DNA of 55,711 bases from Aquabacterium sp. (GTDB lineage Bacteria > Pseudomonadota > Gammaproteobacteria > Burkholderiales > Burkholderiaceae_C), in NCBI RefSeq assembly GCF_030652515.1, contig NZ_JAUSAR010000060.1, positions 1 to 55,711 of the forward strand, in the 5' to 3' direction. A model generated the notes under the pieces. It did no database searches. It was not told where the DNA came from and was given only the letters and a program-made list of their open reading frames with translations. Made by a program: the position numbers and the translations under genes. Positions 36,090-44,136 of this stretch are shown here, piece by piece (the first letter of the stretch is position 1; the number at the start of each line of letters is the position of its first letter).

Positions 36090-38072
36090 ATGCGTCATCG
36101 TGCCGAAATCGACGGCTTGCGGGCGATTTCCGTGTTGCCGGTCATTTTCTTTCATGCGGGTTTCAGCGCTTTCCATGGTGGTTTCATCGGCGTGGACGTG
36201 TTCTTCGTCATCAGCGGCTTCCTGATCACCAGCCTGATCCAGGAGGATCGGCAGCTCGGGCGCTTCAGCATCGCTGACTTCTATGAACGCCGGGCGCGCC
36301 GCATCCTGCCAGCGCTGTGCTTTGTGCTGCTGTGCAGCTTGGGCGCGGCCTGGTGGCTGATGAACTCCAGCGATTTCATCAAGTTTGGCCAAAGCCTCGC
36401 GGCCGTGGCGGTGTTCTCGTCGGGCTTGCTGTACGTCTTCACGGCGGGCTACTTTGACACCACCTCCGAGCTCAACCCCCTGTTGCACACCTGGAGCCTG
36501 GGGGTCGAAGAGCAGTTCTACCTGTTCTTCCCGCTCATCCTCATCCTGCTGTCCAAACTGGGCGGCTGGGCCTTGCGCATCGGCCTGCTCGCCTTGGCCA
36601 TCGGCAGCCTCTGGCTGGCCCAATGGGGCACCACCCACTTCCCCACCTCGACCTTCTACGCCATGCCCACCCGCGCCTGGGAGATGCTGATCGGCGCGCT
36701 GCTGGCCTTGAACCAGGCCCGCCTGAGCCAACTGCCGCAAGCCGTTTGCCAGGCACTGTCGCTGCTGGGCATGGGCCTGATGCTGGCGGCGGCCATCCTG
36801 TACGACAAGGCCACGCCATTCCCCAGCGTTTACGCCCTGGTCCCCACGCTGGGCGCGGCCCTGGTCATTGGGTTTGGCAACGCCACCACCTGGGTGGGCA
36901 GGTTGCTGTCAACCCGCGTGCTGGTGGGCGTGGGCCTGATCAGCTACAGCGCCTACCTGTGGCACCAGCCTTTGTTCGCCTTCACCCGGCTGACCCAGGG
37001 TGGCGAGCCCAGCCCGGTGGTCATGTTCAGCCTGTCGGTGCTGGCCCTGGTGCTGGCCTATGCCACCTGGCGTTGGGTTGAAACGCCCATGCGTTCGCGC
37101 CAGTTGATGAACCGGGGGCAGGTCTTTGCCCTGAGTGGCGCCGTCACGGCAGGCTTCATCGCCATTGGCATGGCCAGCCACTTCCACGTGCTGCCCACTC
37201 GCTGGGAGGTGCAAAACCCGCAACTGGTCAACTACTCACCCGTCACAGATCCCCAACCTCGCAGCAGTTGCCGGCACCTGCTGGGCGACCTGGGTCTGGG
37301 CGATTGCCTGCAGATGGGCCACGGCCGCCGCACCATGGTGGTCTGGGGTGACTCGCACGCCAAGGCTTTGCAAGCGGGCACGCCCAACATGCCCGACACC
37401 CGCATTTTGGTGATCACCCACTCTGGCTGTCCACCGCTGCCCGGCCTGCGCCGCATCGACAAGACCGATGGCGCCCATGTGTGCGACAAGTTCGGTGTGC
37501 TGGATCGGTTTGAACGTTTGATCGAATCCGTGAAGCCGGACACCGTGGTGCTGGCCAGCCGTTGGACCCTGTACCTGCGTGGTTGGGTGTACGAGGGGCG
37601 CACCATGCCTGAGCACTTCATGCTCAGCGATGGGCAAGACGACAAGGTGTTGGCCTCCTTGTCTTATCGAGAAGAGATCTACCGACAGCGTCTGCAGGGC
37701 CTCGTTGACCGATTGGCAGCGCGTACCCAGGTGCGGATCTTGACCCAGCCGATGGACCTGGCCCAGCGCGATTTCCGGGCCGTGGAGTCGGGCAACTTGC
37801 AATTCACCCGCGCCGAGGTGGACGCCTGGCACGCGCCCGAGCGAGCCCTGCTGGGCCAACTCAAGTTGCCTCCGAATGCGCATGTTCTTGACTTGAAGAG
37901 GCTGTTTTGCAACGACCAGGCCTGTGCCACCCGCCTGGGAGGCACGTTGTTGTACCGGGATGACAACCACTTGTCAGCGCTGGGGGCCAGCCAGGTGTGG
38001 AAGGCTTTGCGTGAGCAAGAGACTCAGTTGGCGGGCTTGATGAAGGCGGAATTGCCCATCAGTAGACGGTGA
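36090..38072 (+). CDS. Acyltransferase-3/SGNH fusion (OafA/PatA-like O-acetyltransferase)
   Basis: A 660-residue inner-membrane enzyme. Residues ~1-350 form the ten-span acyltransferase-3 domain that passes acetyl groups across the membrane (RHRAEIDGLRAISVLPV, FIGVDVFFVISGFLI, and the R-R-A-R-R-I-L-P motif). Residues ~400-660 are a periplasmic SGNH esterase-like domain with GDSHAK (Asp421-Ser422-His423) and the catalytic DDNH (Asp624, His627). It should O-acetylate LPS, O-antigen or exopolysaccharide. The upstream 60 bases are AT-rich, with a TACAAT box. It converges on the ANTAR gene 13 bases away. Confidence 0.9.
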   Translation: MRHRAEIDGLRAISVLPVIFFHAGFSAFHGGFIGVDVFFVISGFLITSLIQEDRQLGRFSIADFYERRARRILPALCFVLLCSLGAAWWLMNSSDFIKFGQSLAAVAVFSSGLLYVFTAGYFDTTSELNPLLHTWSLGVEEQFYLFFPLILILLSKLGGWALRIGLLALAIGSLWLAQWGTTHFPTSTFYAMPTRAWEMLIGALLALNQARLSQLPQAVCQALSLLGMGLMLAAAILYDKATPFPSVYALVPTLGAALVIGFGNATTWVGRLLSTRVLVGVGLISYSAYLWHQPLFAFTRLTQGGEPSPVVMFSLSVLALVLAYATWRWVETPMRSRQLMNRGQVFALSGAVTAGFIAIGMASHFHVLPTRWEVQNPQLVNYSPVTDPQPRSSCRHLLGDLGLGDCLQMGHGRRTMVVWGDSHAKALQAGTPNMPDTRILVITHSGCPPLPGLRRIDKTDGAHVCDKFGVLDRFERLIESVKPDTVVLASRWTLYLRGWVYEGRTMPEHFMLSDGQDDKVLASLSYREEIYRQRLQGLVDRLAARTQVRILTQPMDLAQRDFRAVESGNLQFTRAEVDAWHAPERALLGQLKLPPNAHVLDLKRLFCNDQACATRLGGTLLYRDDNHLSALGASQVWKALREQETQLAGLMKAELPISRR

Positions 38073-38085
38073 GGCACCACGCCGC

Positions 38086-39375
38086 TCACGACATGATGAC
38101 CTGCAGGCTCCGCTCATAAAGCGCCGTCAGGCCTTCAAACACTTCCAGCAGCACTTCGCTGGCCCGGCTGATGGCCAGGCGGCTTTCCGACTTGTCCAGG
38201 AAGCGCAGGCCTGAGAGCAGCCGGGTCCACTCTTCGCGCGCGGCCTTGAGGGCATCGCGGATCTCAGGGCTGGACAGCGGGGCCAGCTCCAGCTCCAGCA
38301 AGGCGGCTTCGAATTCGGATTTCAGCTGCGCGAAGCCTTCGCGGCGGGCGCTGTCGTCCAGCATCTCGGCCAGGAGGGCGTCTTTGGCCAGGCGCTGTGC
38401 CAGCATGCGTTGGCGACCGCACAGGTTGACCACGTTCAAGGCGCGCCGGCCCGAGGCGGTTTCCAGTTCGCTGACCAGGGCTTCGGCCTGCATCAACAGG
38501 GCGTTGGCCTTGTCGTCGGCCTGCTTCAGCACGGCGGCCGATTTGCGTTGTGCCAGGGTGTTTTGCAGGATCGACCAGGCGGCTTGCGTTCGGGCCACGG
38601 CTTCGGGCAAGGCCTCGCCCTGGGCGCCCAGTTGCGGCAGGGCCGACAGGAAGTCCAGGTTGGCCTGGGCGCGTTGTTCGGAGTCTTCCTGCAGTTTGCG
38701 GGCGCGGTGCGCGTCCACACCCGCCAGGCGCTGGGCCGCCAGTTTGACCAGGCGCTGCGACAGCATGCGCAACTGGCCCGCGCGGTTCAGGGCCTCGGCC
38801 CAGGCGGCCGCTTCAATCACCGAGCGGGACACGTCGCCAATCTTCAACTTGGTGTGCATGGCGGCGCCACGCAGCAGCTTGAAGGCTTCGTCTTCGTCCA
38901 GCCCACGGGCCTGCGCCAGCACGCCTTTGGCCCGGTCCACATACTTGCGGTCACTCAACTGGCCCTGCACCTGGCCCAAGGCCTGGGCCAGCGCGGCATG
39001 GCGTTGCCAGCGCAGGCCATCCAGGGCCAGCCCGGTGGCCAAGGTTGCCGCCGACAGGCCGGTGTCGGGCCACCAGCCGCTCAGGCCCAGGTCCAGCAAT
39101 TGGGTCAGCTCCTCGTGGGTGGGCTGGGTGCCCACCCAACTGACGGCGCAAGGGGGCATGCCGTTCCAGGCACCGAGGGTATTGGTCACCACCGAAACCG
39201 GCCCCAGCAGCACGACCTGATTCGGTGCGTGTGCATTGAATTGGTGCATCAAATGGATGCAGTCGCCGCCGTTCAGGACTGTCCAGGCGGGGCCCAGTGA
39301 ACCTTCTTGAAGCAGGCCCTGCGTCGGTGTCGGGTTGTCGCCGGGTGATGACATCACCAGCAGAGTGATGCTCAT
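38086..39375 (-). CDS. Nitrate-responsive ANTAR antiterminator with PilJ/NIT-like sensor segments
   Basis: A 429-residue cytoplasmic regulator. Residues 1-~125 look like a receiver-type fold without a clear phosphoacceptor. Residues ~131-192 are an ANTAR RNA-binding domain (SDRKYVDRAKGVLAQARGLD with the later 'EAFKLLRGAAM' helix). Residues ~198-429 hold two type IV pili/PilJ-like sensor segments, each with the nitrate-binding-type motif RAGQLRMLSQRL (198-209) and CGRQRMLAQRL (319-329). ANTAR proteins bind paired hexaloop hairpins in nitrate-operon leaders and block termination. Such a leader lies immediately upstream of the divergent nitrate transporter gene. The start at 39375 is not fixed by a ribosome site. 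Confidence 0.8.
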   Translation of the reverse strand: MSITLLVMSSPGDNPTPTQGLLQEGSLGPAWTVLNGGDCIHLMHQFNAHAPNQVVLLGPVSVVTNTLGAWNGMPPCAVSWVGTQPTHEELTQLLDLGLSGWWPDTGLSAATLATGLALDGLRWQRHAALAQALGQVQGQLSDRKYVDRAKGVLAQARGLDEDEAFKLLRGAAMHTKLKIGDVSRSVIEAAAWAEALNRAGQLRMLSQRLVKLAAQRLAGVDAHRARKLQEDSEQRAQANLDFLSALPQLGAQGEALPEAVARTQAAWSILQNTLAQRKSAAVLKQADDKANALLMQAEALVSELETASGRRALNVVNLCGRQRMLAQRLAKDALLAEMLDDSARREGFAQLKSEFEAALLELELAPLSSPEIRDALKAAREEWTRLLSGLRFLDKSESRLAISRASEVLLEVFEGLTALYERSLQVIMS

Positions 39376-39441
39376 GGGCGGCGCTTTCGCATTGAAAACC
39401 ACATGGTGGGGGTTCCGTGAATGAGCTGAAAGGTCTTACTT

Positions 39442-39465
39442 GCCAAGGTGTCATCGCACCTTGGC
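39442..39465 (+). promoter_or_regulatory. Leader hairpin 1 (P1-like) of the nitrate operon
   Basis: A perfect 9-base stem GCCAAGGTG/CACCTTGGC closes a six-base loop, TCATCG. The size and hexaloop agree with the first ANTAR-target hairpin, but the loop lacks the A at position 1 and G at position 4 that known targets share. It is the first of two hairpins 24 bases apart, ahead of a terminator. Confidence 0.55.
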
Positions 39466-39488
39466 GCGCATATTGCATGGATCTGGTT

Positions 39489-39508
39489 GTGGTGCAACGA
39501 AGCACCAC
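39489..39508 (+). promoter_or_regulatory. Leader hairpin 2 (P2, ANTAR hexaloop) of the nitrate operon
   Basis: A perfect 7-base stem GTGGTGC/GCACCAC closes the six-base loop AACGAA. A at loop position 1 and G at position 4 fit the ANTAR recognition pattern. Binding by the ANTAR protein encoded divergently would favour this hairpin and prevent the downstream terminator from forming. Confidence 0.7.
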
Positions 39509-39556
39509 GCCTAAGCTTGAAACCTGCCCTTGTGGCAGCGCACCTCAAGCACCATC

Positions 39557-39589
39557 GCCCGGGCCAAATCTGGTCAGCGGGCTTTTCCT
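39557..39589 (+). terminator. Intrinsic terminator in the leader of the nitrate transporter
   Basis: GCCCG (39557-39561) pairs with CGGGC (39578-39582). Inside, GGCCA pairs with TGGTC around an AATC loop, with two unpaired bases on one side. The stem is followed by TTTTCC and TATTTT. It ends 78 bases before the transporter start and 48 bases after the second hexaloop hairpin, so it is the expected conditional terminator of an ANTAR-controlled operon. Confidence 0.75.
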
Positions 39590-39666
39590 ATTTTCCATGC
39601 CTTTTCAGGCGCGCCTCAACGCGTCTGGCGAGGTTTTGTTCGCATTCTTTTCACCGCACCATTGCC

Positions 39667-40935
39667 ATGTCCAGTTTCAGAACATTCTTAAGAAGCGGCC
39701 ACAGCCCGACCTTGTTCGCGGCCTTCCTGTACTTCTCGTTCTCGTGTTGCATCTGGGTGCTCAATGGCGCCATGGCGCCCTTCATCAGCGAAACCTTCAA
39801 CCTGACGCCTTCCGAGAAGGGCTTGATGTTGTCGATCCCCATCATCGCGGGCGCGGTCATGCGTTTTCCGCTGGGCCTGCTGTCGCAGTACATCGGGCGC
39901 AAGAACGCCACGTTGGTCGAGATGGGCATGATCGCCCTGGCCATGCTGTATGGCGTGTTCATGGTGCACGAGTTCTCTGACCTGCTGAAGATGGGGGTGC
40001 TGCTGGGCATTGCGGGCGCAAGCTTTGGTGTGGCCTTGTCGCTGGGTTCGGGCTGGTTCCCTCCGCAGCACAAGGGCCTGGCCATGGGCCTGGTGGGCGC
40101 GGGCAATGTGGGCACGGCGGTGTCGGTGCTGGTGGCGCCACCCCTGGCGCAATGGCTGGGCTGGCAGGCGGTGTATGGCGTGGCTGCGGCCGCCATCATG
40201 GTGCCCATGGTCGTGATGGTGTTGTTCGCCAAAGAGCCACCCGATGTGGACAAGCACGCCAGCTTCCGCGAGCACATTGCTTGCCTGTTTGAAAAAGATG
40301 GCTGGGTTTTCAGCCTGATCTACGGCGTGACCTTCGGTGGCTTCATCGGCCTGATCACCTTCCTGCCCACTTACTACTACGACCAGTTCGGCGTCAGCAA
40401 AGTGCAGGCGGGTCAATTGACGATGCTGGCGGCTTTCATGGGCGCCTTCGTTCGCGTCCTGGGTGGCTGGATCTCGGACCACTGGGGTGGCTTGAACACC
40501 TTGACCATCGTGCTGGCCGTTGTGGCGATCACCTTGACCTTGGTGGGCCTGTCCTCATCGTCCCTGATCATGACAACACTGCTGCTCATCACCTGCTTCG
40601 CGGCCTTGGGCGCTGGCAATGGCGCCTTGTTCCAACTGGTGCCATTGCGCTGGCCTTTGAGCACGGCCGTGGCCGGTTCGATGATTGGAGAGATCGGCGC
40701 CCTGGGCGGCGGCCTGGTGCCCAACGCGATGGGCCTGTCCAAGCAGTACCTGGGCACCTACCTGTGGGGCTTCGTGCTGTTCGCGGTGCTGGCCCTGATC
40801 ATGCTGGTGGTGATGCGCATCATGCAGGTTCGCTGGACGCGCACCTGGGCCGAAAAAGGCGGGCGCGCCCGTGTTCATGCCCACCCGGCGACGACTTCGG
40901 CGCCACAAGCGCCCGCCGGTGCCGCGCGGCGCTGA
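39667..40935 (+). CDS. narK: NarK/NasA-type nitrate/nitrite MFS transporter
   Basis: A 422-residue, 12-span major facilitator of the nitrate/nitrite porter family. Conserved features are the TM1-2 region SCCIWVLNGAMAPFISETFN, RFPLGLLSQYIGRKNATLVE with the family Arg, the glycine-rich nitrate signatures GIAGASFGVALSLGSGWFP and GLVGAGNVGTAVS, and the second-half GGFIGLITFLPTYYYDQFGV. The ATG at 39667 begins the family-like N-terminus MSSFRTFLRSG. It follows the ANTAR-type leader and is followed 29 bases on by the NirB-like gene. It would import nitrate for assimilation. Confidence 0.93.
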   Translation: MSSFRTFLRSGHSPTLFAAFLYFSFSCCIWVLNGAMAPFISETFNLTPSEKGLMLSIPIIAGAVMRFPLGLLSQYIGRKNATLVEMGMIALAMLYGVFMVHEFSDLLKMGVLLGIAGASFGVALSLGSGWFPPQHKGLAMGLVGAGNVGTAVSVLVAPPLAQWLGWQAVYGVAAAAIMVPMVVMVLFAKEPPDVDKHASFREHIACLFEKDGWVFSLIYGVTFGGFIGLITFLPTYYYDQFGVSKVQAGQLTMLAAFMGAFVRVLGGWISDHWGGLNTLTIVLAVVAITLTLVGLSSSSLIMTTLLLITCFAALGAGNGALFQLVPLRWPLSTAVAGSMIGEIGALGGGLVPNAMGLSKQYLGTYLWGFVLFAVLALIMLVVMRIMQVRWTRTWAEKGGRARVHAHPATTSAPQAPAGAARR

Positions 40936-40964
40936 CTGACCCCGGCACAAGAAGGACCACGGCC

Positions 40965-42218
40965 ATGAAGAAGATGAAGCTGGTGATGGTAGGCAACGGC
41001 ATGGCCGGTGTCCGCACGCTGGAAGAGCTGTTGAAGATCGCCCCTGATCTGTACGAGATCACGGTGTTCGGCGCCGAGCCCCATCCCAACTACAACCGCA
41101 TCATGCTGTCGCCCGTGCTGGCGGGTGAGCAGACGGTGGACGAGATCATCCTCAACTCATTGGCCTGGTATGCGGGGCATGGCATCACGCTGCACCTGAA
41201 CAAGAAGGTGGTCAGCATTGACCGCAAGAAACGCCTGGTGACGGCCGAAGATGGCACGCAGGCCGAGTACGACCGCTTGCTGATCGCCACGGGCTCCAAC
41301 CCCTTCATCCTGCCGGTGCCCGGCAAGGACTTGCAAGGCGTGATCGCCTACCGCGACATCGCCGACACGAACACGATGATCGAGACGGCCACCACGCACC
41401 AACACGCGGTGGTGATTGGCGGTGGCCTGCTGGGCCTGGAAGCGGCCAACGGCCTGATGCTGCGTGGCATGAGCGTGACCGTGGTGCACATCGCACCCTG
41501 GCTGATGGAGCGCCAGCTGGACGACGTGGCCGCCAAGCTGTTGCAAAAGTCGCTGGAAGACCGCGGCTTGAAATTCATGATCGGCGCGCAGACGCAAGAG
41601 CTGGTGGGCAACGCCGAGGGCCGCGTGCAATCGGTCAAGTTCAAGGATGGCACCGAAGTGCTGGCCGACCTGGTGGTGATGGCGGCTGGCGTGCGGCCCA
41701 ACACCGGCCTGGCTGAGAAGATCGGCCTGCATTGCAACCGCGGCATCGTCGTCACCGACACCATGCAGACGGTGACCGATCCGCGCGTGTACTCGGTGGG
41801 CGAATGCGCGGCGCACCGGGGCATCGCCTACGGCCTGGTGGCGCCCTTGTTCGACCAGGGCAAGGTGTGCGCCAACCACCTGGCCATGCATGGCATCGGG
41901 CGCTACCTGGGTTCGCAGGTGTCCACCAAGCTCAAGGTCACCGGCATTGATTTGTTTTCGGCGGGCGATTTCATGGGCGGCGAGGGCACGGAAGAGATCC
42001 TGCTGTCCGACCCGTTCGGCGGTGTCTATAAGAAATTGGTGCTCAGGGACAACAAACTCATCGGCGCCTGCCTGTATGGCGACACGGTGGACGGCAGCTA
42101 CTACTTCAAGCTGATCCGCGAAGGGCAATGCGTGGCCGGCGTGCGCGATTGGTTGATGTTTGGCGAGGCCAGCGTTGGCCTCCATGAAAGCCGCCAGGCC
42201 ACCGCCATGGCGGCGTGA
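40965..42218 (+). CDS. NirB-like FAD/NAD(P)H oxidoreductase, N-terminal portion only
   Basis: A 417-residue flavoprotein matching the N-terminal FAD/NADH half of assimilatory nitrite reductase NirB: KLVMVGNGMAGVRTLEELL (FAD motif), HPNYNRIMLSPVLAGEQTVD, AVVIGGGLLGLEAANGL (NADH motif) and GVRPNTGLAEKIGLHCNRGI. The [2Fe-2S] BFD-like and siroheme domains that follow in full NirB (~830 residues) are absent, and the protein ends cleanly after a short C-terminal domain. It may feed electrons to a nitrate or nitrite reductase encoded elsewhere. An SD-like GAAGGA precedes the ATG. Confidence 0.85.
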   Translation: MKKMKLVMVGNGMAGVRTLEELLKIAPDLYEITVFGAEPHPNYNRIMLSPVLAGEQTVDEIILNSLAWYAGHGITLHLNKKVVSIDRKKRLVTAEDGTQAEYDRLLIATGSNPFILPVPGKDLQGVIAYRDIADTNTMIETATTHQHAVVIGGGLLGLEAANGLMLRGMSVTVVHIAPWLMERQLDDVAAKLLQKSLEDRGLKFMIGAQTQELVGNAEGRVQSVKFKDGTEVLADLVVMAAGVRPNTGLAEKIGLHCNRGIVVTDTMQTVTDPRVYSVGECAAHRGIAYGLVAPLFDQGKVCANHLAMHGIGRYLGSQVSTKLKVTGIDLFSAGDFMGGEGTEEILLSDPFGGVYKKLVLRDNKLIGACLYGDTVDGSYYFKLIREGQCVAGVRDWLMFGEASVGLHESRQATAMAA

Positions 42219-42251
42219 TGCCGCTCAAGTTCACCGCCTGACGTCCGATGA

Positions 42252-42281
42252 CCCTGGTGCAACCATTTGTTGCGCAGGGGG
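42252..42281 (+). promoter_or_regulatory. Hairpin covering the ribosome site of the HDOD gene
   Basis: CCCTG (42252-42256) pairs with CAGGG (42275-42279) and GCAA (42259-42262) with TTGC (42270-42273), around a 7-base loop and a small internal loop. The 3' arm contains most of the AGGGGG ribosome site of the HDOD gene, so folding would hide it. This is a structural inference; the stem is short. Confidence 0.35.
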
Positions 42282-42290
42282 ATGATGACC

Positions 42291-43310
42291 ATGTGGACGC
42301 CATTGCGAGGCTTGTGGGGTGGAGGCTCGCGCTCAGCGAAATCTGCGCCGCCCATGGCGGTCGTGGCCCCGGTGTCATCGCCTGCAGCCGTGCCCACGCC
42401 TGCACCCGACATCGGCTTGCCGGACGTGGACCCTGCGCTGGATGGCCGTTTCAGTGCCTTGCTGCTGTCTTTGGGGAAACTGCGCCTGGGCGATGCCGAT
42501 GCGACCGAGCAAATGGTGCTCTTGCGCCTGGAGGAGTTGGTGCATGCCCGTGGACAACGCGACTTGCTGCCCCGCTTGCCCGCCGTCTTGCCCAAGTTGA
42601 TGAGCCTGGTGCGCCGCGATGATGTGCCGCCCCGTGAGCTGGCCGACCACCTGGCCAAGGATCCGGCGCTGGTGAGCGAGGTGATCCGCATCGCCAACTC
42701 ACCACGTTACCGCGCCAGCCGGGCCATGGGCAGCTTGCAGGATGCCGTCATGGTGCTGGGGCAGCAAGGCATGCACCAGTTGGTGACCAATGTGGCCATG
42801 CGCCCGGTGTTCAATGTGCAGGCCGGGCGTTTCAGCCAGGCGGCTCGAAGCCATTTGTGGGCGCAGGCGGCGCGTTGCGCCCACGCCTGCGCCTATCTGC
42901 AAGGGCCTCGGGCCGATCAGTTCGAAGCGTATCTGGCGGGCATGGTCGTCAACGCGGGGTTGATCCCGGCCTTGCGGGTGCTGGACCAAAGCTACTCAGG
43001 GCCCAGTGCGCCGGACACGGTGGTGTTCCACGAAGGCTTCCTGAAGCTGAGTTTGAAGATCTCGGCCAACATTGCCAAGGAGTGGAATTTCCCCGAGGGC
43101 GTGACGCAGGCCGTGGAGGCCTTGGGCACCTTGCCGCCGCCTCAGCCGCCGGTTCAATTGGCGGTGTTGCTGCGCTCGGCCGACCAGGTCAGCAAGCGCC
43201 ACCTGTTGATGTCGGCGCAGCGCCATCCAATCAACGAGGAAGGCGAGGTGGACCCTTGCTTTGCCGAGTTGGAGCGGGTGTTTGGTGTCGCCCATGCGCA
43301 CGCGCATTGA
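42291..43310 (+). CDS. HDOD domain signalling protein
   Basis: A 339-residue cytosolic protein. After an Ala/Pro-rich linker (to ~residue 45) and a helical stretch, it carries an HDOD domain (~100-290) of the HD-related superfamily: LPAVLPKLMSLVRRDDVPPR, DHLAKDPALVSEVIRIANSP and AYLAGMVVNAGLIPALRVL. In the HDOD family the metal-binding HD residues are absent, and such proteins act in signalling, motility or stress regulation. The ATG at 42291 is 9 bases after AGGGGG; ATGs at 42282 and 42285 are alternatives. It lies 72 bases after the nitrate operon and may be read through. Confidence 0.8.
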   Translation: MWTPLRGLWGGGSRSAKSAPPMAVVAPVSSPAAVPTPAPDIGLPDVDPALDGRFSALLLSLGKLRLGDADATEQMVLLRLEELVHARGQRDLLPRLPAVLPKLMSLVRRDDVPPRELADHLAKDPALVSEVIRIANSPRYRASRAMGSLQDAVMVLGQQGMHQLVTNVAMRPVFNVQAGRFSQAARSHLWAQAARCAHACAYLQGPRADQFEAYLAGMVVNAGLIPALRVLDQSYSGPSAPDTVVFHEGFLKLSLKISANIAKEWNFPEGVTQAVEALGTLPPPQPPVQLAVLLRSADQVSKRHLLMSAQRHPINEEGEVDPCFAELERVFGVAHAHAH

Positions 43311-43314
43311 GCAT

Positions 43315-44028
43315 TCACGCGGCGCGTGAGGCCCCGCCTGATGATTGGTTGAACTGGGTGTGGGTGGCCTTGACGAAGGCGTTCTTGCCGCTCTTGAAAC
43401 GCTTCACGCAGTTGGGGTTCTGCACGGTTTCCAGGAAGGCCGCGGAGAGATGGTATTCCTTCGTGTCCAGGCCTTGTTCGGCGACCGCGTTCCGGAAGCC
43501 CGCCGAGCTGCCCATGGCGGTGAAGAAGACCTCGTCGATGTAGGTGGTGGGCCAGGTACTGAGCGGCTCGTTCAAGGACTTCTCGCAGTTGTCTTTGTCG
43601 GTCGCGTGGTAGTTGCGGCACACGGACGGACGCACTGCATAGATCGAGCAGCTGTTGTCGACCAGGAAAGGGCAGGCGTCTCGCAGCGTCAAACGCGTTT
43701 CCTCGCTCACGCCTTTGCGCTTGGCCACGTAGCTGGTCACCCTTTGGATTGTGTTGCGCAACTGGTCCGGCTTGAAATGCCGGAACACGTGGGCGTGGAT
43801 CTCGAACACCTCGACCGGCAGGGCCACGACATCAAATTGGCGACAGCAATGGCTGCAGCCATTCTCGCAGGCCAAGCTTTGAGGGGCGGCCTGGATGGCG
43901 GTGTTCAGCCGGGCGTCATGCCGGGTGTAGAACCTGACCACGGCTTCGCGCACGGTGTGCGTCTGGAGGTCTTGCCAAGCCTGCGCGAACTCGGGTCGTG
44001 CATGTTCCAGCATCCGTTCCTCAGACAT
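43315..44028 (-). CDS. YkgJ family cysteine-cluster protein
   Basis: A 237-residue protein with the YkgJ zinc/iron-chelating pattern. CENGCSHCCRQ begins the cluster, and DACPFLVDNSCSIYAVRPSV plus the following CRNYHATDKDNC completes it. The family is widespread, of unknown function, and probably binds an Fe-S cluster or zinc. GAGGGGG lies upstream of the ATG at 44028, which fixes the start. It converges on the HDOD gene (4-base gap) and follows the flavoprotein gene on the same strand. Confidence 0.88.
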   Translation of the reverse strand: MSEERMLEHARPEFAQAWQDLQTHTVREAVVRFYTRHDARLNTAIQAAPQSLACENGCSHCCRQFDVVALPVEVFEIHAHVFRHFKPDQLRNTIQRVTSYVAKRKGVSEETRLTLRDACPFLVDNSCSIYAVRPSVCRNYHATDKDNCEKSLNEPLSTWPTTYIDEVFFTAMGSSAGFRNAVAEQGLDTKEYHLSAAFLETVQNPNCVKRFKSGKNAFVKATHTQFNQSSGGASRAA

Positions 44029-44136
44029 CGCCAACCCCCTCGCCCATTGATTTGAATGGGTGAGATTTTTACCGCTGTTTTTCGGAAATGCGCGCCGCCA
44101 AGGTGTTCTGAAAAGGTGAAAAAAGGATTGCAAATG

